From NCBI GenBank assembly GCA_023390785.1, contig JAEWCE010000222.1, positions 1 to 7,900 on the forward strand: 7,900 nucleotides of DNA. The letters are read 5' to 3'. The notes under the pieces were generated by a model. The model was given only the letters and a program-made list of their open reading frames with translations. It ran no database searches and had not been told where the DNA came from. Positions 1 through 5,982 of the stretch are shown piece after piece. The translations under genes were made by a program, and so were the position numbers. The number at the start of each line of letters is the position of its first letter. Positions within the stretch are counted from its first letter, which is position 1. The DNA comes from Pseudomonadota bacterium. GTDB lineage: Bacteria; Pseudomonadota; Alphaproteobacteria; Rhizobiales; Devosiaceae.

Positions 1-621
1 CTCTATCTCTGCCCGGTCTTTGGCGTCGCCGCGGGCTATCTTGGCGGACGCCTGTGGCTCGGCCACAAGCGCAAGCGCCACCAGAACGCCTATCTCGACG
101 AGCTGCCCAACGCCGTCGAGGCCATCGTCCGCGGCGTCAAGTCGGGTCTGCCGCTCAACGACTCCATGCGCCTTGTCGCCAAGGAGGCCAAGGAGCCGAT
201 CAAGTCCGAATTCCAGCGCGTCCTCGACCAGCAGGCGCTGGGCAAGTCCACCACCGAAGCGGTGCAGATGCTGTTCGATCGCATGCCGCTGCCGGAGGTA
301 AACTTCTTCGTTGTCGTCATCACCGTGCAGCAGCAGGCCGGCGGCAACCTCAGCGAAGCCCTGGGCAATCTGAGCCGCGTGCTGCGCAACCGCAAGAAGA
401 TGAAGCAGAAGATCAAGGCCATGTCGTCCGAGGCCAAGGCCTCCGCCGGCATCATCGGCTCCTTGCCCTTCATCGTCGGCATCCTGGTGACGCTGACCAC
501 CCCGGCCTACATGGTGCCGCTGTTCAGCACCACCACCGGCCAGATCTGGCTCGGCATCGCGGCCGTCCTGATGAGCATCGGCGTGTTCATGATGAACCGC
601 ATGATCCAGTTCGACTTCTAG
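1..621 (+). CDS. tadB: TadB, Tad/Flp pilus inner-membrane platform protein (5' end cut off by the window)
   Basis: The reading frame is open from base 1 to the TAG at 619-621 and gives 206 residues with no start, so this is the C-terminal part of a protein. TadB proteins usually have about 330 residues, so roughly the first 130 are missing. TadB is one of two GspF-like integral membrane proteins forming the inner-membrane platform on which the TadA ATPase assembles Flp pili. The visible part opens with the end of a membrane segment (about residues 1-20), then a basic stretch HKRKRH. A T2SSF (GspF) cytoplasmic domain follows from about 32 to 155, including LPNAVEAIVRGVKSGLPL and QQQAGGNLSEALGNLSRVLR. 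Two hydrophobic segments close it (about 148-173 and 180-198). The next gene starts 11 nt after the stop and is the partner TadC, which supports the call. Seen: motifs, topology, neighbour. Inferred: a tadA/cpaF gene upstream. Confidence 0.95.
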   Translation, partial: LYLCPVFGVAAGYLGGRLWLGHKRKRHQNAYLDELPNAVEAIVRGVKSGLPLNDSMRLVAKEAKEPIKSEFQRVLDQQALGKSTTEAVQMLFDRMPLPEVNFFVVVITVQQQAGGNLSEALGNLSRVLRNRKKMKQKIKAMSSEAKASAGIIGSLPFIVGILVTLTTPAYMVPLFSTTTGQIWLGIAAVLMSIGVFMMNRMIQFDF

Positions 622-632
622 GGACTCGGCGC

Positions 633-1631
633 ATGGAACACTTCATGACCCGCGAGTTCCTGATCGCCGCCTTGGCGGCGATCGCAGCGGCCGCCGTGGT
701 CTTCACGGTCGGCTTCTCGTTCCTCGGGCGCGGTGGCGTCTCGATGAAGCAGCGCATCAAGCGCGTCGCCCTCGAGCGCGAGAAGATGCGCGCCGAGGAG
801 ATGGCGCGCCTGCGCGGCGGCAGCCAGCAGGACAATCCGCGCGGCTCCATCCGCCGCGTCGCGGGCCGCGAATACGTCACCAACGTCGTCAACCGCTTCT
901 CGCTGCAGAAGATGTTCGCCGACGAAAACACCATCGACGCGCTGGCCCGCGCCGGCTATCGCGGGCAGGGGCCGCTCAACACCTACGTATTCGCGCGCTT
1001 CGTCACGCCCTTCGTGCTGTTCGTCCTCGCCTTCGGCTATCTGAGCCTGACCGTCTTTGCCGAAAAGCCGCTCTACCTCAACGCCATCTATGCGCTCTTC
1101 ATCGGCCTCATCGGCGCCTATCTGCCGACCTTGCTGCTCAAGAACCGCACCATCAAGCGCCAGCAGTCGATCAAGCGCGCCTGGCCGGATGCGCTCGATC
1201 TGATGCTGCTGTGCGTCGAGGCCGGCATGTCGGTCGAGCACGCCTTCAAGCGCGTCGCCAAGGAAATCGGCATGCAGAGCCCCGAGCTCGCCGAGGAGAT
1301 CACGCTGACCACCGCCGAGCTCAGCTTCCTCGAAGACCGCACGCGCGCCTACGACAACCTCGGCAGGCGCACCGGTCTCGACGTGGTGAAGGCGGTGATG
1401 ACGGCGCTGATCCAGGCCGACCGTTACGGCACCAGCGTCGGCACCTCGCTGCGCGTCATGGCCGAGGAAGGCCGCGAGACGCGCATGATGGAGGCCGAAA
1501 AGAAGGCTGCGGCCCTGCCGCCCAAGCTGACTGTGCCGCTGATCGTGTTCTTCCTGCCGGTGCTGTTCATCGTCATCATTACGCCGGCCATCATCAAGAT
1601 CGGCCAGAACGGCGGCTTCCACCTCGGCTGA
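633..1631 (+). CDS. tadC: TadC, Tad/Flp pilus inner-membrane platform protein
   Basis: A 332-residue protein, normal for TadC, the second GspF-like protein of the Tad secretion platform in the inner membrane. It has an N-terminal membrane segment (about 8-31), a charged cytoplasmic region (about 36-115), two adjacent hydrophobic segments (about 119-142 and 150-169), a T2SSF domain (about 186-310, with AWPDALDLMLLCVEAGMSV and TALIQADRYGTSVGTSLR) and a last membrane segment (about 300-322). The ATG at 633 is chosen because AGGGAC at 620-625 sits 7 nt upstream. An in-frame ATG at 645 (MTREF) is possible but lacks such a site. The frame stays open far upstream through tadB, but that is only the absence of stops in GC-rich sequence. 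It is probably co-transcribed with tadB. Transcription likely ends in the hairpin repeat just after the stop. Confidence 0.95.
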   Translation: MEHFMTREFLIAALAAIAAAAVVFTVGFSFLGRGGVSMKQRIKRVALEREKMRAEEMARLRGGSQQDNPRGSIRRVAGREYVTNVVNRFSLQKMFADENTIDALARAGYRGQGPLNTYVFARFVTPFVLFVLAFGYLSLTVFAEKPLYLNAIYALFIGLIGAYLPTLLLKNRTIKRQQSIKRAWPDALDLMLLCVEAGMSVEHAFKRVAKEIGMQSPELAEEITLTTAELSFLEDRTRAYDNLGRRTGLDVVKAVMTALIQADRYGTSVGTSLRVMAEEGRETRMMEAEKKAAALPPKLTVPLIVFFLPVLFIVIITPAIIKIGQNGGFHLG

Positions 1632-1634
1632 GGC

Positions 1635-1698
1635 AATAGCGAATAGCGAATAGCGAACGGAAAGAAGTACTCGCTACTCCCTATTCGCTACTCGCTCC
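1635..1698. repeat. Heptamer-repeat inverted repeat between convergent tadC and tadD
   Basis: Three perfect tandem copies of AATAGCG (1635-1655) form the left arm. Four degenerate heptamers (TCGCTAC, TCCCTAT, TCGCTAC, TCGCTCC; 1671-1698) lie on the right. The arms 1635-1656 and 1671-1692 are complementary at 19 of 22 positions around a 14-nt loop. In a minus-strand transcript two of the three mismatches become G-U pairs, so the RNA hairpin is stronger in the tadD direction. It begins 3 nt after the tadC stop and ends just before the tadD stop, where a bidirectional terminator or mRNA-end stabiliser would lie. There is no clean U-tract, so Rho-independent termination is not shown. I recall similar TAGCGAATAG-type intergenic repeats from Hyphomicrobiales genomes, which would make this one member of a dispersed family. 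That is recollection, not a search result. Confidence 0.75.
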
Positions 1699-1699
1699 T

Positions 1700-2467
1700 C
1701 TACTTCGCGCCCTTGATCAGGTCCCAGCGGTTCTGCTGCGTCAGCAGAGCGCGGATATAGGCCATGTTGGCCTCGACCTGCTCCGGCGGCAGTTCGGCGG
1801 CAAACAGCTTGCGTGCGTCGTCGAAGCGGCCCTGCAATCCCACCACCAGCGCCAGATTCTGTCGTATCTGGCTGTTGGCATGCCGCATCGTCACTGCCTT
1901 GCGCAGATGCACTTCGGCCTGGGCCAGATCGTTGCTCATGGCGTAGCTGAGGCCCATATTGGCTTCGAGCGATGCCTCGCCCGGTGCGCTCAGCAGCGCC
2001 TGCGTATAGATCGCTCGCGCCTCGGCATTGCGGCCGCTCTGATCGAGGATCGCGCCTTTGACCAGAAGAGCGTTCCAGTCGGGCTGCGCCGGATTGATGG
2101 CGTCATCGACCACATTCAGCGCCTGGTCGAAACGGCCGGTGGCGCTCAGCGCCTTGGCGTAGGCCACCTTGATGTCGCTGTCGGATTTGTACAGCGCGAC
2201 ACCATTCTCCATCACGCTGGTCGCCTGTTCCGGCTGGCCCGCCGCCCGCAATGCGGCGGCATAGTAGATGATCGTCGCCTTGTCCCGCGGATTGGCTTTG
2301 TAGCGGCCCGCGAGTTGGCTCAGCGCTGTTGCCTGTTGCGTGGCGCTGGCCCCGCCGAAGTCGGCTTGCGCCATGCTGGTGCGATTGTTGGCGCAGGCGC
2401 TGAGTGCCACTGCGGCAACGCCGGCGAACATCAAGATGCGGAATGATTTGAGGCTGGCGATACGCAC
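1700..2467 (-). CDS. tadD: TadD-like TPR lipoprotein of the Tad pilus locus
   Basis: A 255-residue tetratricopeptide protein with a lipoprotein signal: basic n-region (RIASLKSFR), hydrophobic core (11-21) and lipobox L22-S23-A24-C25, followed by Ala, which fits outer-membrane sorting. After an Ala/Gln/Ser-rich linker come about four to five TPR units (roughly 64-97, 98-131, 132-165, 166-199 and a partial one to 223). The end, LPPEQVEANMAYIRALL, is typical of alphaproteobacterial TadD. TadD is thought to act like a pilotin, helping the Tad outer-membrane secretin assemble. The GTG at 2467 is preferred because it supplies the positive n-region. The alternative ATG at 2431 would leave a signal peptide without basic residues, and a longer in-frame extension to 2719 would run antisense into the aminopeptidase gene. 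Neither start has a strong ribosome binding site. It is convergent with tadBC, so it has its own promoter. TPR lipoprotein is certain; TadD identity is likely. Confidence 0.85.
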   Translation of the reverse strand: MRIASLKSFRILMFAGVAAVALSACANNRTSMAQADFGGASATQQATALSQLAGRYKANPRDKATIIYYAAALRAAGQPEQATSVMENGVALYKSDSDIKVAYAKALSATGRFDQALNVVDDAINPAQPDWNALLVKGAILDQSGRNAEARAIYTQALLSAPGEASLEANMGLSYAMSNDLAQAEVHLRKAVTMRHANSQIRQNLALVVGLQGRFDDARKLFAAELPPEQVEANMAYIRALLTQQNRWDLIKGAK

Positions 2468-2526
2468 GGGCGACTCGGAAAGCTGTCGACGCGAGGGCCG
2501 CGCGTCACCCCGCCAGCAATAATCGG

Positions 2527-2547
2527 TTAACCCTAATACCGGGTTAA
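2527..2547. promoter_or_regulatory. TTAACCC/GGGTTAA dyad in the tadD-aminopeptidase divergent region
   Basis: TTAACCC (2527-2533) and GGGTTAA (2541-2547) are perfect 7-bp inverted arms around a 7-bp spacer. The left arm sits inside the palindrome GGTTAACC (2525-2532). The site is 60 bp upstream of the chosen tadD start and 75 bp upstream of the aminopeptidase start, and it is a local AT-rich island in GC-rich sequence. TTAA half-sites recall the CtrA box of alphaproteobacteria, which controls pilus genes in Caulobacter, but the 13-bp gap between the TTAA cores does not match the canonical 7-bp gap. A binding site is inferred, not shown. Confidence 0.4.
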
Positions 2548-2560
2548 GGCGGCCCGTTGC

Positions 2561-2599
2561 GAGGCCTGACGGGGCAGCGTAAAGCTGCCGCTCCGCCTC
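2561..2599. promoter_or_regulatory. Nested hairpin in the aminopeptidase leader
   Basis: An inner perfect stem GGCAGC (2573-2578)/GCTGCC (2584-2589) with loop GTAAA is enclosed by an outer stem GAGGC (2561-2565)/GCCTC (2595-2599). The structure ends 22 nt before the aminopeptidase ATG. No U-tract follows on either strand, so it is unlikely to be an intrinsic terminator. It could be leader structure in the aminopeptidase mRNA if transcription starts upstream. Short GC-rich stems of this size also arise by chance. Confidence 0.3.
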
Positions 2600-2621
2600 A
2601 TCTTTCCCGTCCGGTGACTCC

Positions 2622-3968
2622 ATGGCCCAGCCCAAGACCCTGCCTCTCATTCTTATCGAGGAGGGCGGGCTGAAGGCGGCCGGCCTCACCCGGCCGCAGG
2701 CGCAATGGGCGGCTGCCAACGGCTTTGCCGGCCAGCGTGGCCGGCTGCTGCCGTTGCCCGGCGAGGGCGGGGCGCTCGCCGGCTATCTGTTCGGCGTTGG
2801 CGCCGCCGCGAGCCGCCCGGTGCTGGTCACCGGCCTCGCCGCCTCCATGCTCGAGGCCGGGCGCTATCGCCTCGAAGGTGCGGTTGGCGATGCGACGTAT
2901 GCCGCGCTTGGCTTCCGCCTTGGCGCCTACCGTTTCGACCGCTACCGCAAGGCGCGTCCGCAGCCCGAACTGGTGCTGCCGCGAGGCGCCGATGCCGCCG
3001 AAATCGACCGCCTGTCCGACGCCGCTTTCCTTGCGCGTGACCTCATCAACACGCCGGCCAACGATCTCGGCCCCGACGCGTTCGACCGCGAGATCCGCGC
3101 CTTCGCCGCGCGCCACAAGATGAAGCTGAAGGCGGTGGTCGGCGACGAGCTGCTGCGCCAGAACTTCCCGATGATCCACGCCGTCGGCCGTGCCGCGGCA
3201 GAGGCGCCACGCCTGCTCGATCTGAGCTGGGGCCGCGCCTCCGACCCGAAGGTGACGCTGGTCGGCAAGGGCGTGACCTTCGACACCGGAGGCCTTGATA
3301 TCAAGCCCGCCTCCGGCATGCTGCTGATGAAGAAGGACATGGGCGGCGCCGCCAACGTCCTCGGCCTCGCGCACGCCATCATCGACGCCGGCCTTCGCGT
3401 CCGCCTCCGTGTGCTCATCGCCGTGGTCGAAAACGCCATTGCCGGCGCCGCCTTCCGCCCTGGCGACGTGCTGACCTCGCGCTCGGGCCAGACGGTGGAG
3501 ATCGGCAACACCGACGCCGAGGGCCGCCTGATCCTGGCCGACGCCCTTGCGCTCGGCGACGAGGAGAACCCCGAGATCATGCTCGACATGGCAACGCTCA
3601 CCGGCGCCGCCCGCACCGCGCTCGGCCCTGAGCTGCCGCCCCTTTATTCCACCGATGACCGCCTCGCCGCCGAGCTCATGGCAGCGGGTCTCGCCAGCGA
3701 CGATCCGCTGTGGCGCATGCCGCTATGGGAACCGTACGACCGGATGATGGAGTCGCGCATTGCCGACATGAACAATGCGGCCGCAACGCCGTTCGCCGGC
3801 TCCATCACCGCCGCCATGTTCCTCAAGCGTTTCGTCAGGAACGCCGGGGCCTGGGTGCACCTCGACATCTTCGGCTGGGCTCCCGAAGCCCGCGCCGGCC
3901 GTCCCTTCGGCGGCACCGACCAAGGCATCCGCGCCGTCTACGGTGTCCTCAAGCAAAGATATCGTTGA
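2622..3968 (+). CDS. M17 family leucyl aminopeptidase (short form)
   Basis: A 448-residue cytosolic metallo-aminopeptidase of family M17, which removes N-terminal residues from peptides using two metal ions. The family signature NTDAEGRL is at 296-303 (metal ligands D298 and E300, catalytic R302). The other active-site residues are visible: K216 and D221 in GKGVTFDTGG, second catalytic Lys K228, and D239 in KKDMGGAA. The catalytic domain spans about 130-448. The N-terminal domain is shorter than in the roughly 500-residue E. coli PepA type, as in the compact leucyl aminopeptidase proteins common in alphaproteobacteria. The ATG at 2622 is the only reasonable start, as the next in-frame ATG is at residue 76. 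The ribosome binding site is weak. The stop codon (3966-3968) lies inside an inverted repeat preceding the next gene, 35 nt away, so co-transcription with that gene is possible. Substrate preference cannot be read from the sequence. Confidence 0.95.
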   Translation: MAQPKTLPLILIEEGGLKAAGLTRPQAQWAAANGFAGQRGRLLPLPGEGGALAGYLFGVGAAASRPVLVTGLAASMLEAGRYRLEGAVGDATYAALGFRLGAYRFDRYRKARPQPELVLPRGADAAEIDRLSDAAFLARDLINTPANDLGPDAFDREIRAFAARHKMKLKAVVGDELLRQNFPMIHAVGRAAAEAPRLLDLSWGRASDPKVTLVGKGVTFDTGGLDIKPASGMLLMKKDMGGAANVLGLAHAIIDAGLRVRLRVLIAVVENAIAGAAFRPGDVLTSRSGQTVEIGNTDAEGRLILADALALGDEENPEIMLDMATLTGAARTALGPELPPLYSTDDRLAAELMAAGLASDDPLWRMPLWEPYDRMMESRIADMNNAAATPFAGSITAAMFLKRFVRNAGAWVHLDIFGWAPEARAGRPFGGTDQGIRAVYGVLKQRYR

Positions 3969-3978
3969 CATCGTCAAC
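3964..3978. promoter_or_regulatory. Perfect inverted repeat with a -35-like TTGACA, upstream of the MarR-GNAT gene
   Basis: GTTGAC (3964-3969), spacer ATC, GTCAAC (3973-3978): a perfect 6-bp dyad of the size typical for a MarR-dimer operator. It contains TTGACA (3965-3970), a consensus sigma-70 -35 hexamer, and also the TGA stop (3966-3968) of the aminopeptidase. Its centre is 33 bp before the MarR-GNAT ATG. An autorepressor site overlapping the promoter is the natural reading, since MarR proteins commonly regulate their own genes. No convincing -10 hexamer lies 16-18 bp downstream, so the promoter itself is not established. Confidence 0.5.
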
Positions 3979-3986
3979 AAAATACG

Positions 3987-4019
3987 TGACGCTGTCATCT
4001 ATCATGAGCGACAGCGTCA
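3987..4019 (+). promoter_or_regulatory. Perfect 10-bp inverted repeat bracketing the MarR-GNAT start codon
   Basis: TGACGCTGTC (3987-3996) and GACAGCGTCA (4010-4019) are exact reverse complements around a 13-nt loop holding the ATG at 4004-4006. A transcript starting upstream would fold into a 10-bp stem (11 with a flanking G-U pair) and expose the start codon in the loop. No Shine-Dalgarno sequence precedes the ATG. The dyad could therefore control translation, or act as DNA as a second operator. The right arm encodes residues 3-6 of the protein, so the match must satisfy coding as well as symmetry. Confidence 0.45.
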
Positions 4020-4924
4020 TTTCCGATATCCGTGCCTTCAACCGCTTCTACACCCGCCAGATCGGGCTCCTGAACGAGCACGTGGCCAGGAGCCGCTTCA
4101 GCCTCGCTGAAGGGCGCGTGCTCTACGAGCTGGCCAAGCGCGGCCACTCGCGCGGCATGGAGCTCGCGCAGGCGCTCGACATGGACCCCGCCTATCTGAG
4201 CCGCCTGCTGCGAAAATTCGTCGACGCCGGACTCGTCGTGCACACCCCCAGCCTCACCGACCGCCGCGCCAACGAAACCGCCCTGACGCGCGAGGGTGAT
4301 GCGGCCGTCGCCGAGCTCGAAGATCTCAACGACGATGCCATCGACGCCATGCTCGCGCGCGTCTCGCCTGACGATCGCGCCGCGCTCGTCGCCGCCATGG
4401 CCGGTATCCGTCGCATCCTCGGCGATTCGCCCGGCGCCGGCCCGGTTATCCTGCGGCCGCACCGCATCGGCGATCTCGGCTGGATGATCCACCGCCAGGC
4501 GATCCTCTACAACCGCCAGTTCGGCTGGAACATCGGCTTCGAATCCCTCATCGCCGGCATCTACAACCAGTTCCAGGAGGCACCGGCGACACCGCCCAAG
4601 GCACTCTGGGTGGCCGAGCAGAACGGCGGCATCGTCGGCTCGATCTTCGTCATGCCATCGGAGGGCATCGAGGGCTCGGCGCAATTGCGCATGCTCTATG
4701 TCGAGCCCGCCGCACGCGGGCAGGGGGTCGGCGCCGCCCTCGTCGCCCAGGCCGTGAGCTTCGCTCGCGACAACGGCTATGCCCGCATGCGCCTGTGGAC
4801 GCACACCATCCAGGAGTCGGCCCGCAAACTCTACGCCGCCGCCGGCTTCACCATCGTCGAAACCATCCCCGAAGACAATTTTGGCGTGCAGATGCTGGGC
4901 GAGATCTGGGAAATGGTGTTCTAA
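4004..4924 (+). CDS. Bifunctional MarR-family regulator / GNAT N-acetyltransferase
   Basis: A 306-residue fusion. Residues 1 to about 140 are a MarR winged-helix domain: dimerisation helix (about 5-28), recognition helix around DPAYLSRLLRKFVDAGLV (61-78), and wing with the family's D-x-R motif at DRRANETALTREG (86-98). Residues about 148-306 are a GNAT acetyltransferase domain with the acetyl-CoA-binding motif A at LYVEPAARGQGVG (231-243, core R238-G-Q-G-V-G243) and motif B at ESARKLYAAAGF (271-282). The combination is a known bacterial architecture; substrate and effector are generally unknown, and nothing here identifies them. The ATG at 4004 is chosen because the MarR domain begins directly after it. 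A GTG at 3986 would add six residues. There is no recognisable ribosome binding site, and a perfect inverted repeat surrounds the start. It converges with the reductase gene, leaving 53 nt. Confidence 0.93.
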   Translation: MSDSVISDIRAFNRFYTRQIGLLNEHVARSRFSLAEGRVLYELAKRGHSRGMELAQALDMDPAYLSRLLRKFVDAGLVVHTPSLTDRRANETALTREGDAAVAELEDLNDDAIDAMLARVSPDDRAALVAAMAGIRRILGDSPGAGPVILRPHRIGDLGWMIHRQAILYNRQFGWNIGFESLIAGIYNQFQEAPATPPKALWVAEQNGGIVGSIFVMPSEGIEGSAQLRMLYVEPAARGQGVGAALVAQAVSFARDNGYARMRLWTHTIQESARKLYAAAGFTIVETIPEDNFGVQMLGEIWEMVF

Positions 4925-4977
4925 GTCGCAATGACTGCCGTGGGACCCGACTGCCGGTTCGGGGCTGGTACGCCGCC

Positions 4978-5916
4978 TCAGTACCCCCGTTGCCGATCGA
5001 CCACGTTCGGCAGCGCCTCGCCCTTCTCGTGGGCACCGATGATCGCGGCGAAATACGTCACGCCGGCATCGATGTTGCTGATCGCCGCGATGTGCGGCGT
5101 CAGGTACGCGTTGTCGAGCGCCCACAGCGGGCTCTGCGGGCTCAGCGGCTCGCCCTCGAACACGTCGAGGCTAGCGGCGCCAAGGGTGCCGTCGGTGAGC
5201 GCGCGGACGATGTCGGCTTCCACCTGGTGCCCGCCCCGCGCTGCGTTGACGATCACCGGCCCGCCATCGAGCTTGCGGCGCAGCGTCTTGAACAGCCCGT
5301 AATTGAGAATGCCGGTGGTGTCCGGCGTCAGCGGCAGCAGGCAGCAGAGGATGTCGGTCTCGCTCAGGAACGCATCGAGTGCGTCGCCCGCAAAAGTGCG
5401 CACGCCGGCGATCTGCTTGGGCGAGCGGCTCCAGCCGAGCACGCTGAACCCGAGCCCGACCAGCTTCTGCGCCGCATCGACGCCGAGCACGCCCAGTCCC
5501 ATGATGCCCACATTGGTCTCGCCCGCCGCCGGCGGGTAGAGTTGCGTCCAGCGCCGCGCCGCCTGGTCGCGCTTGAAGCGCGTGAACAGCCGCTGATGCA
5601 TGGTCACCGAGGCCACCACATAATCGCTCATCCGCTGCGTCAGGTCCGCATCGACGAAGCGCACGATCGGCGCGTCCGGCAGCCGCGGGTGCTTTAGCAG
5701 CGCGTCCACCCCGGCGCCCAGCGACAGCACCGCCTTGAGGTTGGTCAGTCCGTCGAACGCGTCGGGCTTGGGTTTCCACACAAAGATGTAGTCGACGGCC
5801 TTGGGGTCGAACGCCTCGGTCTGGCGCACCACCGTCACGTCGGGCAGGGCCGCTTTGTACGCCGCCGCCCACTTCGCTTCATCGACGTCGGAAAGGTGGA
5901 GCAGCAGCGTTGTCAT
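4978..5916 (-). CDS. ghrA: Glyoxylate/hydroxypyruvate reductase A (D-2-hydroxyacid dehydrogenase)
   Basis: A 312-residue enzyme, the usual GhrA length, of the D-isomer-specific 2-hydroxyacid dehydrogenase family. It reduces glyoxylate to glycolate and hydroxypyruvate to glycerate in the cytosol. The Rossmann motif G140-L-G-V-L-G145 and the NAD(P)-contact segment GWSRSPK (161-167) are visible; Arg164 there suggests NADPH. The catalytic triad of the family is present: Arg227 in NAARGG, Glu256 in DVFEGEPL and His275 in LTPHIAA. The ATG at 5916 is chosen because GAGGAC (complement of 5921-5926) lies 4 nt upstream and the protein then aligns at full length. An 18-residue upstream extension would run through the terminator and is rejected. 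The cytochrome gene lies 66 nt upstream on the same strand, but an intrinsic terminator separates them, so expression probably relies on read-through or a promoter within the gap. Exact substrate within the family is inferred. Confidence 0.92.
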   Translation of the reverse strand: MTTLLLHLSDVDEAKWAAAYKAALPDVTVVRQTEAFDPKAVDYIFVWKPKPDAFDGLTNLKAVLSLGAGVDALLKHPRLPDAPIVRFVDADLTQRMSDYVVASVTMHQRLFTRFKRDQAARRWTQLYPPAAGETNVGIMGLGVLGVDAAQKLVGLGFSVLGWSRSPKQIAGVRTFAGDALDAFLSETDILCCLLPLTPDTTGILNYGLFKTLRRKLDGGPVIVNAARGGHQVEADIVRALTDGTLGAASLDVFEGEPLSPQSPLWALDNAYLTPHIAAISNIDAGVTYFAAIIGAHEKGEALPNVVDRQRGY

Positions 5917-5925
5917 TTCTGTCCT

Positions 5926-5957
5926 CAAACAAAGAGCCGCACCCTTGGGCACGGCTC
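5926..5957 (-). terminator. Intrinsic terminator after the cytochrome c gene
   Basis: On the minus strand GAGCCGTGCCC, AA, GGGTGCGGCTC can form an 11-bp stem with two G-U pairs; the innermost pairs must open to make a loop. TTTGTTTG follows directly. This is a good Rho-independent terminator, 26 nt after the cytochrome c stop. Its T-rich tail abuts the GAGGAC ribosome binding site of the downstream reductase gene. Confidence 0.8.
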
Positions 5958-5982
5958 CCGTCAGGTCCAATAGCGATCGCGA

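Noticed and set aside
54..632. Open frame upstream of and continuous with tadC, overlapping tadB
   Set aside because: The translation is Arg/Gln/His-rich with no domain and lies over clearly coding tadB in another frame. It is an artefact of stop-poor GC-rich DNA; tadC begins at 633 with its own ribosome binding site.
618..1622. Long antisense open frame covering nearly all of tadC
   Set aside because: Low-complexity composition (Asp/Glu/Gly/His/Arg-rich), no motif and almost full overlap with a well-identified gene. Typical of mirror frames in high-GC genomes.
2557..2585. TTGCGA-N17-TAAAGC as a promoter for the aminopeptidase
   Set aside because: Four of six and three of six matches are too weak to separate from background; the true promoter could not be assigned.
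2468..2719. N-terminal extension of the TadD-like protein to an upstream ATG
   Set aside because: It would place 84 residues before an excellent lipoprotein signal and overlap the aminopeptidase start antisense.
4925..4977. Terminator between the convergent MarR-GNAT and ghrA genes
   Set aside because: Only a 5-bp CCCGA/TCGGG stem (4946-4950, 4959-4963) is visible and no T-tract follows on either strand.
3995..5125. Long antisense open frame opposite the MarR-GNAT gene
   Set aside because: It overlaps two recognised genes, shows no family motif, and its composition is that of a shadow frame.
4795..5697. Plus-strand 300-codon open frame over the ghrA gene
   Set aside because: It overlaps the MarR-GNAT 3' end and most of ghrA, whose catalytic residues are all intact on the minus strand; the plus-strand product has no recognisable fold.
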